Source of the DNA: Pseudomonadota bacterium
GTDB taxonomy: Bacteria; Pseudomonadota; Gammaproteobacteria; Steroidobacterales; Steroidobacteraceae
Assembly: GCA_018241505.1 (NCBI GenBank)
Contig: JAFEDS010000013.1
Location: 249,417-313,416 of the forward strand
Length of the DNA: 64,000 nucleotides
Direction: 5' to 3'
Shown here: positions 47,001 to 53,704 of the stretch, one piece after another
Numbering within the stretch: position 1 is the first letter of the stretch
How the letters are laid out: the number at the start of each line of letters is the position of its first letter
Translations under genes and position numbers: made by a program
Notes under the pieces: model-generated
What the model saw: the letters and a program-made list of their open reading frames with translations, nothing else
What the model was told of the DNA's origin: nothing
Database searches by the model: none

Positions 47001-48347
47001 AATCACAAACCCGATGATCTGGCGATGGCCCACGGCCCCCGGCGGGCACACCACTGCCGCATCCTTGACCAGTCCGGTCGCGCGAATGCGGGCTTCGATT
47101 TCATCGAGCTCGACGCGCTTACCATTGATTTTGACCTGGCGATCCTGACGGCCGAGAAACTCGATATTGCCGTCGGCGCGCATCCGCACCCGATCCCCGG
47201 TCTTGTAAACCAACGCCCCCGAGGGCAGGCGAATGAACCGTTCGGTCGTCAACTCGGGGCGCTTGAGATAACCCAGGGCAACTCCCGCGCCGCCCACGTA
47301 CAACTCACCCTCGGAGCCTATGGCGACCGCCTGCAGCGACTCATCGAGAATCAGCGCATCCGTCTGCCGGATCGGCTTGCCGATAGGAAGCGCGGACGAG
47401 CCGTCGTAATCGCGTGGCACCGTGTAACAACAACTGAATGTTGTGTTTTCAGTTGGTCCATAACCGTTGATCAGGCGGCAGTGGGGCAGGGCGCGCAGCG
47501 CCTTCACAATGTGAGGCGGCGAGAGCACATCGCCCCCGGCCAGCAATTGACGCAGTGGTTTCAGACCGTCGAGGTTGTTGTCCACCATCAAGTGGAACAA
47601 ACCTGCGGTGAGCCACATTGTCGTCACGCCGTGACGTGCAATCTCTGCCGCAACGTCATCGAGCGAAGGATATGGATTGGAGACGACGGCCAGCTTGCCG
47701 CCGTTCAACAGCGCCGCCCAGATTTCAAACGTCGACGCATCGAATGACAGTGGCGCCATCTGCAGGACAACTTCGTCCGGGCCGACCGTTGCAAAGTCAT
47801 TGTCAACGACCAGTCGAAGGATGGCCCGGTGGGGGACAACCACGCCTTTGGGACGTCCTGTGGAGCCCGACGTGTACATGATGTACGCAACGTCTTCCGG
47901 CTCAATCTCAGGCCAATCCCAAAGACCGCCTGCATCCGGCAACTCCATGTCGGCATCGAGGCTCAGAGCCTCACCCTTCCAGAACACGTCCGTCGGACGG
48001 GTGGCGACCAAGCTGTCCTGCACCAACATTGCCGACGGCAGGCTGTCTTCGTAAATGTATTGCAGGAGCTTACGGGGATAGGCCGGGTCGAGCGGCACGT
48101 ATGCCGCGCCAGCCTTGAGGATTCCAAGGATGGCCGCGATGGTGTCTACGGAGCGCTGTGCGAACAGTCCAACGGTGTGACCGCGGCCGATACCCCGCGC
48201 GCGCAGCCAGGCGCCGATGCGATCGGCTTTGGCGGCGAGCTGGCCATAAGTGAGCTGCACGGCATCGCCCGCGATGGCAGCGCGATCGCGGTAACGCATC
48301 GCCGTCCGGTCGAATGCCTCGGGTATCGATGCCAGAGATATTTTCAT
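38082..48347 (-). CDS. Hybrid NRPS-PKS megasynthase A-T-KS-AT-T-AMT-C-A-T
   Basis: 3421 aa. Domains by residue: A1 about 10-500 (YTSGSTGRPKG, NGYGPTE); T1 512-585 (LGGTSL, Ser548); KS 603-1030 (Cys781, His917, His957 all present); AT 1150-1450 (GHSVG Ser1249; HAFH 1345-1348, the malonyl-type motif); T2 1560-1645 (MGYDSL, Ser1606); Ala/Pro linker 1650-1830; PLP aminotransferase 1880-2295 (TYGKVVGGG, Lys2130); C 2357-2790 (HHIIIDG, intact); A2 2810-3300 (YTSGSTGVPKG, NMYGPTE); T3 3315-3385 (LGADS, Ser3351). No KR, DH or MT. My hand-read specificity codes are near DAFWLGGTFK (Val-like) for A1 and DILQLGMIWK (Gly-like) for A2. Predicted logic: Val, malonate extension, beta-ketone to beta-amine, then Gly. 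It heads an operon and is divergent from the PPTase. Confidence 0.92.
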   Translation of the reverse strand: MKISLASIPEAFDRTAMRYRDRAAIAGDAVQLTYGQLAAKADRIGAWLRARGIGRGHTVGLFAQRSVDTIAAILGILKAGAAYVPLDPAYPRKLLQYIYEDSLPSAMLVQDSLVATRPTDVFWKGEALSLDADMELPDAGGLWDWPEIEPEDVAYIMYTSGSTGRPKGVVVPHRAILRLVVDNDFATVGPDEVVLQMAPLSFDASTFEIWAALLNGGKLAVVSNPYPSLDDVAAEIARHGVTTMWLTAGLFHLMVDNNLDGLKPLRQLLAGGDVLSPPHIVKALRALPHCRLINGYGPTENTTFSCCYTVPRDYDGSSALPIGKPIRQTDALILDESLQAVAIGSEGELYVGGAGVALGYLKRPELTTERFIRLPSGALVYKTGDRVRMRADGNIEFLGRQDRQVKINGKRVELDEIEARIRATGLVKDAAVVCPPGAVGHRQIIGFVIAASGAGTVDIEKLRRVLREDLPEHMIPSSLTQLESFPLSPTGKVDRAQLPVVTAAPAADIRGRAPVNGIEAALREIWRKVLGSQSVGVDDNFFDLGGTSLNLIEVHAQIKRSMTSDITVVEMFQYPRISALAERMTRTAPARTPARAAVSRGGDGLIAIVGMSGRFPGAGTLCQFWHNLRNGVESITRFSEAELEDSFSDEVRRQPNFVKARPILDAVDQFDADFFGMYAREAELTDPQHRVFLECAWEALESAGCDPRQFAGPIGVFAGASIGTYFLEHVLRDRRTIEEFTSSYQVGCYPMLLGNGSDFLATRVAYKLDLKGPAVTVSSACSTSLLAVAQACQSLTSGQSDLALAGGVSITFPQKRGYLHLEGGMVSADGTCRTFDANATGTIFGSGAGVVALKRLSDAQRDGDHIYAVIRGCGVNNDGATKVGFTAPSIDGQAAAIEMAHANAGVDARSISYVECHGTATPLGDPIEVAALTKAFQATTSDKQFCALGSVKPNIGHLDVGAGVVGLIKTALSLDHGVLPPSLHYTTPNPQIDFASTPFFVNSSLTEWPRTTGPRRAGVSAFGLGGTNVHVVLEEAPAAANRPAMGGSEVAPQASELLVVSARSESAVAAARSNLAGYLRANPQVSLADVAHSLQVGRRTFDFRSFVVAHTPDDAASKLESASAPTARPPATALSESVGGSTSSARPNRGRPIAFMFPGQGSQYPDMARDLYVGEPEFRAHFDRCAEICRSTLGEDLAAIVYPAVNSPEAAKQLMNTKFAQPAIFAIEYSLAKLWMSWGIQPAAMIGHSVGEFVAAVMAGVMSLEDALPLVALRGRLMQELHRGSMLSVRLPERDLRQLLADDVSIAAVNGPSLTVASGPDAAIQALEKTLQERGVICRHLHTSHAFHSAMVEPIVEPLRERLKQMRLSSPTLPYVSCVTGTWIKEAEATSSQYWARHARETVRFADGIKTMLSMESAPILLEVGPGNVLSTLAFQALQGATNPVVTSLQDSARESSDRACMLEALGRLWTHGVEPNWSALHAQPPRRVPLPTYPFERKRFWIEAPPKVRGGDPSAGTAAGGAAGTPVVAATGSPLPVSAVPVAIVAPAPVVSQDTTAMTQSNTPTAGDRIAELSAAIAAILENLSGSAPPSTTAPISFLEMGYDSLFLTQVAQKIQSQMKVKITFRQLLAQYSTIPALAAFLAEKVPASVLPARTPAAAAAPAAPAAPMAAVAMAAGPATLSAPAGALMPAAGFAGQPAPVGFAGVAPAAGAQWASAPQGAVTTGVAPLTGTVGGLEGLFRDQLHTMSQLISRQFDVLQGLGLTPGAAPAGTVNPAAVINPAVAGAAYAPAAAVPAGAAVSAGVTPGADAGAAPTAPTAAAAPAEEARPSRFAVFNPKEPSSSKALSPEQQAHVHDLTSRYTRKTAASKQYTEQHRSVLADPRAASGFRTEWKELVYPIVTDRCKGSKLWDLDGNEYVDLVNGFGQTAFGHSPDFVIEAVKEQLDKGFAIGPQAELAGKVAALFCEITGNDRMTFCNTGSEAVMAAMRLARTVTGREKIVIFNGDYHGQFDEVLVKGVQRVGAEPRSMPVAPGIPASAVQNMIVLDYATPETLKWVRDNIEDLAAVIVEPVQSRHPSLQPFEFLREIRKITEAAGTAFVMDEVVTGFRTHPGGIQALAGVRADMATYGKVVGGGLPIGVLAGNRKFMDALDGGTWRFGDDSFPEVGVTFFAGTFVRHPLVLASAWAVLNHIKTQGPQMQQKLQKRTSELAADLNKLFQKYGLKTKVETYASWFFFNIHGEHPNASLLFYHLRLRGIHIQDGFPCFLTTSHSEADFQQIYSAFAESVAELNAVGILGTPPGRGASGGTAGGGAGAAAAGSLPTGGSSNVTGIAASAYGAVTASANDAAANNGGADSGIPLTESQTEIWLAAQMGDEASCAFNESVSLTLRGTLNEEALRASLTLLLERHDALRATFTDTGEEMRISAAKPVDLPVIDLTNKQDAKGAAEQLIADDARTPFDLVNGPAARFQLLRLAPDHHILMFTGHHIIIDGWSINVVVSELAEIYPVLSNGGTPELAPALRFSTYARDQHNRDPEEAAKTESYWLNQYREPTRTLDLPTDRPRPALKSYAGSSRCRRIDVSLYQSLKKGGAKAGNTLFVTLLGAFQALVGRLCDQTEVVVGVPTAGQSLLEDRILVGHCVNFLPIRGAWSGTTAIGEHLRAVSKSVLDAYEHQSYTLGTLVRKLKLTREANRVPLAEIQFNLERLADQIRLPGLAIDVTPNSKAAVNFDLFLNVIESESGLRLDCDYNTDLFDAGTVDLWLDCYEALLESIASDASTPVSQVNYLPAAEKQRVLADYNRTAAAFPPVCVHQLFEKQAAERPQAIAAKFRDDSMTYESLNRRANQLANVLLRRMGGVRKDGAPQSLVAVIVDRSLDMLVALLATLKAGCAYVPLDPTHPAQRLRHILKDAGVAAVITDGTIDIELPNSAVPTINIRKEIASIAATTPALPAVKVQPNDLAYAIYTSGSTGVPKGVEVPHSAVVNFLTSMTQVPGLTKDDVLLAVTTISFDIAGLELFLPLSVGGQVIIAESDEVIDGFVLLQHLERCGATVMQATPATWRMLLEAGFRAKAGFKMLCGGEALPREVANRLLAGSGELWNMYGPTETTIWSSCTPVTPGDAPITVGKPIANTQFLVLDRGDQPVPHGVSGQLHIGGDGVARGYHNRAELTAEKFVRNPFASGRMYRTGDLARWLPNGELQVLGRMDHQVKLRGFRIETGEIETLLLRKAALQAVAVILREDNPGVQRLVAYYVEPSGSSHTTEQLQALLADDLPEYMIPTAWLRLERLPVSPNGKLDRGALPKPEPLAVTEAEFVAPQSQTEIRLAKIWADVLHLSRVSVTMDILKLGADSIQLFQIIARSSREGFRLSAKQLLQYRNVRAVAASLDGSTIGAGTAADSRANLPSLGQFKRNRAAATPMKR

Positions 48348-48483
48348 TTTTAGCGCAGCAGAACCCTGCCAGTAAACAGTACCGGAAGCATTGCGCGAAT
48401 GGTTTCAGAAAGCTTCGAGACGGTCGCGGTAAGTGTGCCCTCGTTGCGGGGCTACCTGTGGATTTTCCCAGAAGTGCCGAGTG

Positions 48484-48504
48484 GATCACACTCTCACTGT
48501 GATC
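48484..48504. promoter_or_regulatory. Inverted repeat GATCACA-N7-TGTGATC between NRPS-PKS and PPTase
   Basis: Perfect 7-bp arms in the 259-bp divergent region, about 140 bp from the megasynthase start and 100 bp from the PPTase start. The arms point the opposite way to a CRP site (TGTGA-N6-TCACA), so it is not CRP. Operator-like, owner unknown. Confidence 0.45.
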
Positions 48505-48606
48505 AGCCTTACCGTCATTCCAGCTCCCCGCCGGCCTCGACCAACTCGAAGCTTTTTTGTGCAGGACAAACATCCGCACAGCGTGCCTTATGATGTGCCG
48601 TACACC

Positions 48607-49302
48607 ATGGCAGATGGCAATCTCGAAAACCCTGCGCACCTCTCACCTCGCATCGCCGAGTTGTTTCCGTCACGAGTCGTGGCGGTGGAGCTGACGGTCG
48701 AGGCGCCGCGGTCAGTTCTTACTGAGGTTGAGCTAAAGTCTATAAGCCATTGTGCAAACAAGCGCATTGATGATTTCACCCGCGGCCGCGCCTGCGCTCG
48801 CCGGGGCCTCCGGGAACTCGGCGTCGAGGGGTTCTCACTGCTGTCGGGAGACAAGCGGGAACCGCTGTGGCCGCAGGACATCGTGGGTAGCATCACTCAC
48901 ACCACAGGCTTTGCCGCGGCAGTGGTCGCCCACCGCGCCCAGGTGCAGTCGCTCGGTATCGACTGCGAGGTGATCGAGTCGGTAGGTGAGGACCTGTGGG
49001 AACGGATTTGCACACCCCAAGAGCGGGAACGCCTCGCGCAGCTATCGGAAGCACAGGCGCGGCGGCAGGCAGCCCTGATCTTTGCCGCCAAGGAGGCGTT
49101 CTACAAATGCCAGTTTCCGCTATCCCGGGAATGGGTGGGTTTTGAGGATGTAAGCATCGAGATCCACGACGATGGGACTCTCCGGATCGTCCCTGAAGTC
49201 CGCCTGCCGGTTGCCGCCGAGTGGGTGGCGGCCCTGCGAGCGGCCTATCACTACCGGGGGCAGTGGGCTGTCACCGGTGTCGCGGCGCCACATTGCTCCT
49301 GA
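48607..49302 (+). CDS. 4'-phosphopantetheinyl transferase (EntD type)
   Basis: 231-aa enzyme that would load phosphopantetheine on the four carrier domains of the neighbouring NRPS-PKS proteins. Features: FTRGRACARRGLRELG, GSITHTTGFAAA, the metal-binding SLGIDCEVIE (GIDxE) and FAAKEAFYKCQF (KEAxYK), all in the order of EntD/Sfp enzymes. ATG 48607 is used; the upstream frame lacks conserved residues. Divergent from the megasynthase, from which it is separated by 259 bp holding an inverted repeat, so the two may be co-regulated. Presence of a dedicated PPTase supports the NRPS-PKS being active. Confidence 0.88.
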   Translation: MADGNLENPAHLSPRIAELFPSRVVAVELTVEAPRSVLTEVELKSISHCANKRIDDFTRGRACARRGLRELGVEGFSLLSGDKREPLWPQDIVGSITHTTGFAAAVVAHRAQVQSLGIDCEVIESVGEDLWERICTPQERERLAQLSEAQARRQAALIFAAKEAFYKCQFPLSREWVGFEDVSIEIHDDGTLRIVPEVRLPVAAEWVAALRAAYHYRGQWAVTGVAAPHCS

Positions 49303-49336
49303 CTGTGACGCGCTGCTCACACCTCTTGGCAGATTC

Positions 49337-49356
49337 CTTTACAACTTAGTGTAAAG
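49337..49356. promoter_or_regulatory. 20-bp palindrome CTTTACA-N6-TGTAAAG upstream of prsR
   Basis: Perfect 7-bp arms about 45 bp before the PrsR-like start, just after a TTGGCA that could be a -35. Autoregulatory operator is the simplest reading. Confidence 0.5.
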
Positions 49357-49398
49357 TTCTGCTTCATAGGACTGGCCTAGAGGGAATCGGGAGCACGA

Positions 49399-50823
49399 AT
49401 GGCACAGGAGCTGTTGCCGTCTGCGCAAATGCAGCGCCGCAAGCTTCTCATCCTGGAGAACGATCGCGGCCTGCGCCAGGAACTGGAGCAGATCTTCTCC
49501 GATCTGGACGTGACTTCGACCGAGACCTCCGAGGAGGCCCTGGTTCTCGTCCGCCGGCTCGAGCCCGATGTCGTTCTCTTCGACCTGGGCGCCGCCCGCG
49601 AGCCGGAGCTCGCACAACAGAGCCTCGGCCTGTTGCGCCAGATCCTGAATCTCTCGCCCGATACCAAGATTATTGCCATGACCGAGCACGACGCGCGCGA
49701 GCTGGCCGTCGCCGCCGTGGGACTCGGTGCAACCGATTTCTATCACAAGCCCCTCGACGGTGGAGTTCTCTCCATAGTCGTGCGGCGCGCGTTCCGGATC
49801 CGCGAGCTCGAGGAAGAGAACTGGCGTCTGCGCGAGCGCACCGGTTCGATGGCCCTGGACGGCATCATCGGTGTTAGCGACTCGATGCGCGCGGTTTGCC
49901 GTGCGATCGAGAAGGTGGCTCCGACGAATGCCACTGTGCTGCTTCTGGGCGATAGCGGCACCGGTAAAGAGCTTTTGGCGCGAGCGGTCCATCGGCTTTC
50001 CGGCCGCTCGCACCTGCAATTTGTAGCCATCAACTGCGCGGCGATTCCCGACAACCTGCTGGAGAGCGAGTTGTTCGGTTATGAGAAGGGCGCGTTTACC
50101 GGGGCGGCCAAAACCACGCCCGGCAAGCTGGAAGCCGCCAATGGCGGTACGGTCTTCCTCGATGAAATCGGTGAGATGCCCGCTTCACTGCAGGCGAAGA
50201 TGCTGCGCGTTCTGCAGGATCGTACCGTCGAACGTATCGGTGGCCGCACGCCGATCCCGTTGGACCTGCGCATCGTCTGCGCCACCAACCGCAAGCTCGA
50301 TAAGCTCATTGGCACCGGCGAGTTCCGCGACGACCTGTTTTATCGCATCAGCGAAGTCGCCATCCGCATTCCGCCGCTGCGCGAGCGGCAGGGCGACAGC
50401 CTGCTGCTCGCCCAGGTGTTGGTCCAGGAAATGGCCGAGCGCTTTGGCCGCCCGACCCGCGGGCTGGCGCCCGATGCCATTCGCGCCATCCAGGCACATG
50501 GTTGGCCCGGTAATGTGCGTGAGCTGGAAAACCGCATCAAGGGCGCGGTCATTATGGCGGAAGGGTCCGTCGTGATGGCGAGCGACCTCGGCCTGGAGGA
50601 TCCGGGCGATGATCCGGAGTATTTGAACCTGCGCGTGGCACGTCAGCGTGCCGAGGCGCAGGCGGTCAGGCAATCGCTGGCCGTGGCCGGCGGCAATCTG
50701 TCGCGCGCGGCGAAGTTGCTCGGTGTGACCCGCCCGACTCTGTACGACCTGCTGGCCAAAAACCAGATCGACGCAACACAGTTCGGCCGCGCGACTAACA
50801 CTCCCGAGGAGCCGGAAGCCTAG
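49399..50823 (+). CDS. prsR: PrsR-type sigma-54-dependent response regulator (PEP-CTERM/EPS system)
   Basis: 474-aa NtrC-family activator. The receiver domain (15-130) has the phosphoacceptor in VVLFDLG (Asp62) and the conserved Lys in DFYHKP (Lys117). The AAA+ domain (about 153-385) has GDSGTGKE (184-191), GAFTGA (231-236, sigma-54 contact) and TVFLDE (251-256). The C-terminal Fis-type HTH includes NLSRAAKLLGVTRPTLYDLL. The overall sequence fits the response regulators that control exosortase-associated EPS genes, partnered by PrsK; no kinase is in the window. A consensus sigma-54 promoter at 53.9 kb is a likely target. Its stop overlaps the convergent DprE2-like gene by 4 bases. Confidence 0.88.
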   Translation: MAQELLPSAQMQRRKLLILENDRGLRQELEQIFSDLDVTSTETSEEALVLVRRLEPDVVLFDLGAAREPELAQQSLGLLRQILNLSPDTKIIAMTEHDARELAVAAVGLGATDFYHKPLDGGVLSIVVRRAFRIRELEEENWRLRERTGSMALDGIIGVSDSMRAVCRAIEKVAPTNATVLLLGDSGTGKELLARAVHRLSGRSHLQFVAINCAAIPDNLLESELFGYEKGAFTGAAKTTPGKLEAANGGTVFLDEIGEMPASLQAKMLRVLQDRTVERIGGRTPIPLDLRIVCATNRKLDKLIGTGEFRDDLFYRISEVAIRIPPLRERQGDSLLLAQVLVQEMAERFGRPTRGLAPDAIRAIQAHGWPGNVRELENRIKGAVIMAEGSVVMASDLGLEDPGDDPEYLNLRVARQRAEAQAVRQSLAVAGGNLSRAAKLLGVTRPTLYDLLAKNQIDATQFGRATNTPEEPEA

Positions 50824-51560
50824 AGTTTCAGCTTGCGGAAGATCGATTCCGGGATCGAACGGATGATGAGCATGATCAGCCGCCAGAACGACGGCAGATA
50901 CAACACGGTGGCGGCACCGCGGTCGACGGCGCTCACAATGCCATTGGCAATCTGTTGCGGCTTGGCCCACAGCGCGCCTTTCGGAAACGCCGCTGTCATG
51001 GGTGTATCCACAAATCCCGGTTTGATGGTGATGACAGACACCCCCAGCGGATACAGCCGCTGGCGCAATCCCGACGTAAAAGCTGTGACGAGTGCTTTTG
51101 CGCTGCCGTACACGTAGTTGCTTTGCCGGCCGCGGTCGCCCGCCACCGATGAAATGACCACAATGGTTCCGGCCCTGCGCTGTTCGAAGCGCGCAGCGAC
51201 CCGCGTCAACAGGGCAACTACCGACACGCCATTCGTATTCAACTCCTGCAACGTGTGCTCGACGGATGCCTCGCACGCTTTCTGATCGCTCAGGGTGCCA
51301 TGGGCTATTAACACCGTGTCGAGGCCACCCAGGGCGCTCTCCGCAGCATTGAGCATTGCTTCGTGGCCGGCGAAATCGTTGGCGTCCAGAACCTGCATCC
51401 CTACCGCCTTCGCGCCACGCACGCGCAGGTCCGCGCACATCGCTTCCAGTACGTCGGCCTTTCGGCCCACCAGAAACAGCGCGTCACCGCGCTGGGCAAA
51501 GAGGCGCGCGGTACTTTCCGCGATGGCCGAACCGGCTCCCATGACCAGAATCTTTTTCAT
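50820..51560 (-). CDS. DprE2-like short-chain dehydrogenase (decaprenylphospho-2-keto-pentose reductase type)
   Basis: 246-aa SDR: KKILVMGAGSAIAEST as the NAD(P) loop, IAHGTLSD, the catalytic ISSVAG and YVYGSAKALV (YxxxK), then KPGFVDTPMT. The C-terminal hydrophobic RLIMLIIRSIP tail suggests membrane association, as in DprE2. With the DprE1-like gene it would complete 2'-epimerisation of polyprenyl-phospho-ribose to arabinose. ATG 51560 overlaps the DprE1 stop (ATGA), a strong sign of coupled function. Confidence 0.8.
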   Translation of the reverse strand: MKKILVMGAGSAIAESTARLFAQRGDALFLVGRKADVLEAMCADLRVRGAKAVGMQVLDANDFAGHEAMLNAAESALGGLDTVLIAHGTLSDQKACEASVEHTLQELNTNGVSVVALLTRVAARFEQRRAGTIVVISSVAGDRGRQSNYVYGSAKALVTAFTSGLRQRLYPLGVSVITIKPGFVDTPMTAAFPKGALWAKPQQIANGIVSAVDRGAATVLYLPSFWRLIMLIIRSIPESIFRKLKL

Positions 51561-52867
51561 GCACCATCCATTACGCGCCGCCAGAACGAGGATGAGCAGC
51601 GCGGATCAATGTACTGAGTGAATTCCCGCCAGCGCGGAAAGCCCTCGCGAAACAGCTCGGGCGGCATTCTGCCATCCTTGGCCGGATATAGGCGGCCGCC
51701 ACTGTCGCGGACAATGGCGTCCAGCGCGGCGAACAGCCGCTCGAGGGACTGACCGCGATTGGGAAAATCCAGGGCGAGCGTCAAGCCCTCGCGCGGGAAC
51801 GACAACATGCCGGGCGATTCCAGCGCGCCGAAACCCTTCAACACCGCGAGGAACGAGCCCTGGCCGCTGCGGGCAATGGTATTGAGCAGTGCCGCGGTCC
51901 CTTCGCGGGCGGCCGCAGCGGGAATTACGCACTGGTACTGATACAGGCCACGGGGCCCGTACAAGCGGTTCCAATTGCCGATACTGTCGAGCGGATAGAA
52001 ATAGGACTCAAACGGCCGGTCGCCGCGTTGAGTGCGCGGCCGGTGATAGTAGAGCGTGTTGAATAACCGCAGGGACGCGGCATTCACAAGAGAAAAGGGC
52101 GGGGCAAACGGCACATTGAGGCCCTTCGGCCGTTCCGGTGGCCGTGCGGCGGGCACGGGCGAATGGTTGGCTCGTTCGAACCAGCCCCGGCCGAGTTGCC
52201 TGCCGGTGCCGAGACAGTCGACCCACGCCACCGTGTATTCAAACTCCTGGTCCGATTCGGCCTGCAGCCGCAGGAACTCATCCAGGTTCGCAAACCGGAG
52301 AGTCTCGACTCGCATCAACGGGCCCGCTATCGGCCGAAGTTGTAGCTGTGCCCACGTGATGATGCCCGTGAGTCCGAGGCCGCCGATCGTGGCACTGAAC
52401 AGGTCGGCATTCTCCGTGGGCGAGCAGATGAGACGCCGGCCATCGGAGCGCAACAATTCAAAGCGCACAATGTGGCGGCCGATCGTGCCCACCGCGTGAT
52501 GATTCTTGCCGTGCACATCGTTGGCGATCGCGCCGCCGAGCGTGATGAAGCGCGTTCCGGGAGTGACCGGTACGAACCAGCCCGCCGGCACGATGACCTG
52601 GAACATGTCATCGAACAGGATGCCGGCCTCGCACGTGACCTGGCCCGAAGTGACATCCAGCGAAATGAAGTGATCGAGGCCGCGCGTGGGAATCAACCCC
52701 GCGCCGACATTTAAACAGCTATCGCCGTAACTGCGGCCGTTACCGTAGGGCAACAGGCTCGACAGCGCGGGCGCCGCAGGAAAGCCGGCGTGCCGGTTGA
52801 GCAGGGGCGCGCTTTCTTGAGGCTTCCTGATGACATTGCCCCAGGAAGTGAAGGTTTTTACGGTCAC
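51557..52867 (-). CDS. DprE1-like FAD-dependent oxidase
   Basis: About 436 aa, FAD-linked oxidase of the DprE1/VAO type. The FAD region is LPYGNGRSYGDSCLN, then PGTRFITLGGAIANDVHGKNHH, and VGTIGRHIVRFELL; GGLGLTGIITWAQLQL follows, all close to the DprE1 pattern. DprE1 oxidises polyprenyl-phospho-ribose at C2. I start at GTG 52867 (MTVKTFTSWGN), with GAAG upstream. It lies 57 nt after the Ig/Fn3 lipoprotein and overlaps DprE2, so all three are one operon downstream of the sigma-54 promoter and riboswitch. Confidence 0.82.
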   Translation of the reverse strand: MTVKTFTSWGNVIRKPQESAPLLNRHAGFPAAPALSSLLPYGNGRSYGDSCLNVGAGLIPTRGLDHFISLDVTSGQVTCEAGILFDDMFQVIVPAGWFVPVTPGTRFITLGGAIANDVHGKNHHAVGTIGRHIVRFELLRSDGRRLICSPTENADLFSATIGGLGLTGIITWAQLQLRPIAGPLMRVETLRFANLDEFLRLQAESDQEFEYTVAWVDCLGTGRQLGRGWFERANHSPVPAARPPERPKGLNVPFAPPFSLVNAASLRLFNTLYYHRPRTQRGDRPFESYFYPLDSIGNWNRLYGPRGLYQYQCVIPAAAAREGTAALLNTIARSGQGSFLAVLKGFGALESPGMLSFPREGLTLALDFPNRGQSLERLFAALDAIVRDSGGRLYPAKDGRMPPELFREGFPRWREFTQYIDPRCSSSFWRRVMDGA

Positions 52868-52924
52868 GGATCTTCGACATGCTGCCGCTGGCCCGCGCAC
52901 GATACCTCAAAGAACGCGCTCCTT

Positions 52925-53617
52925 TCAGTCGACCTGCGTCCAAACCTCCGGGGACAGGGAGCTTTCCTGGCCCGCCGCGTTGTAGGCGGTCACCGCGAAG
53001 TAGTATTTCCCGGCCTCGAGGTTGTCCACCACGAAGGTGGTAATGCCCGCGTTCGTGACCTGGATCGTGTCCGAATAGGACTTCGACTCGGGTCCGTAGT
53101 GAACCTTGTATCCCTTCAGGTCCATGAGTGCGGAGCCGTCCGCATTGCTGGTCGGCGCCTGCCACGACAACGTCACGTTGCCTTGCGAGTTGCCTTCCAT
53201 CACGACGATGCTGAATGCCGGCAGCATTACCGTACTCGTTCCGGACACCGCGGCAATGCTAATGTCCGGGTAGGTACCGACCTGGCTCGCGGTCGGTGTG
53301 CCGCTCAGTTTGCCGGTGGCACTGTCGAACTTGGCCCAGGAGGGCGCGTTCGCGATAGTGAATTTGACCGTCGTGCCGTTCGTGCCGGGCACGAACGGTT
53401 CGAAGCTGTACGCTTGACCGACCTTGGCGGTCTTGGCGGGGGAGCCTTGAATCTGCATCCCCCCAAGCACACCCGAACGGTCGATGGGCATGGAGACGTT
53501 CGCATTCGCAGCCTGAGTTGCTGCCGAGCCGTCATCTCCACATGCCGCAACCAATACACACAGGCCTGCCGTGGCCAACATCCGAGCGGTCGTGCCGCCC
53601 AATCGAACTCTGATCAT
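52925..53617 (-). CDS. Ig-like/Fn3 surface lipoprotein under c-di-GMP riboswitch
   Basis: About 230-aa predicted lipoprotein. The signal ends at the lipobox in LCVLVAACGDDG. A putative-Ig (He_PIG) domain at about 50-125 shows KVGQAYSFEPFVPG, then SWAKFDSATGKLSGTPT; a fibronectin-III domain at about 135-228 shows VTLSWQAPTSNADGS and GKYYFAVTAYNAAGQESSLS. It would sit in the outer membrane and bind or organise EPS (inference). ATG 53617 is chosen because GGTGGCGGGGA precedes it and the signal sequence starts there; frames back to TTG 53704 would add a non-conserved leader. First gene of an operon with DprE1 and DprE2. Confidence 0.78.
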   Translation of the reverse strand: MIRVRLGGTTARMLATAGLCVLVAACGDDGSAATQAANANVSMPIDRSGVLGGMQIQGSPAKTAKVGQAYSFEPFVPGTNGTTVKFTIANAPSWAKFDSATGKLSGTPTASQVGTYPDISIAAVSGTSTVMLPAFSIVVMEGNSQGNVTLSWQAPTSNADGSALMDLKGYKVHYGPESKSYSDTIQVTNAGITTFVVDNLEAGKYYFAVTAYNAAGQESSLSPEVWTQVD

Positions 53618-53704
53618 TCCCCGCCACCCCATATAACGCCTGAACTGCTGCTGCAAAGACCTTCCAGCGGTTCGGCGCAACACAGGGTGATGTCGAAGCT
53701 GCAA

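Noticed and set aside
48484-48504. CRP-binding site reading of the GATCACA/TGTGATC dyad
   Set aside because: The arms are in the reverse order (TCACA...TGTGA) and the spacer is 7, so it does not fit TGTGA-N6-TCACA.
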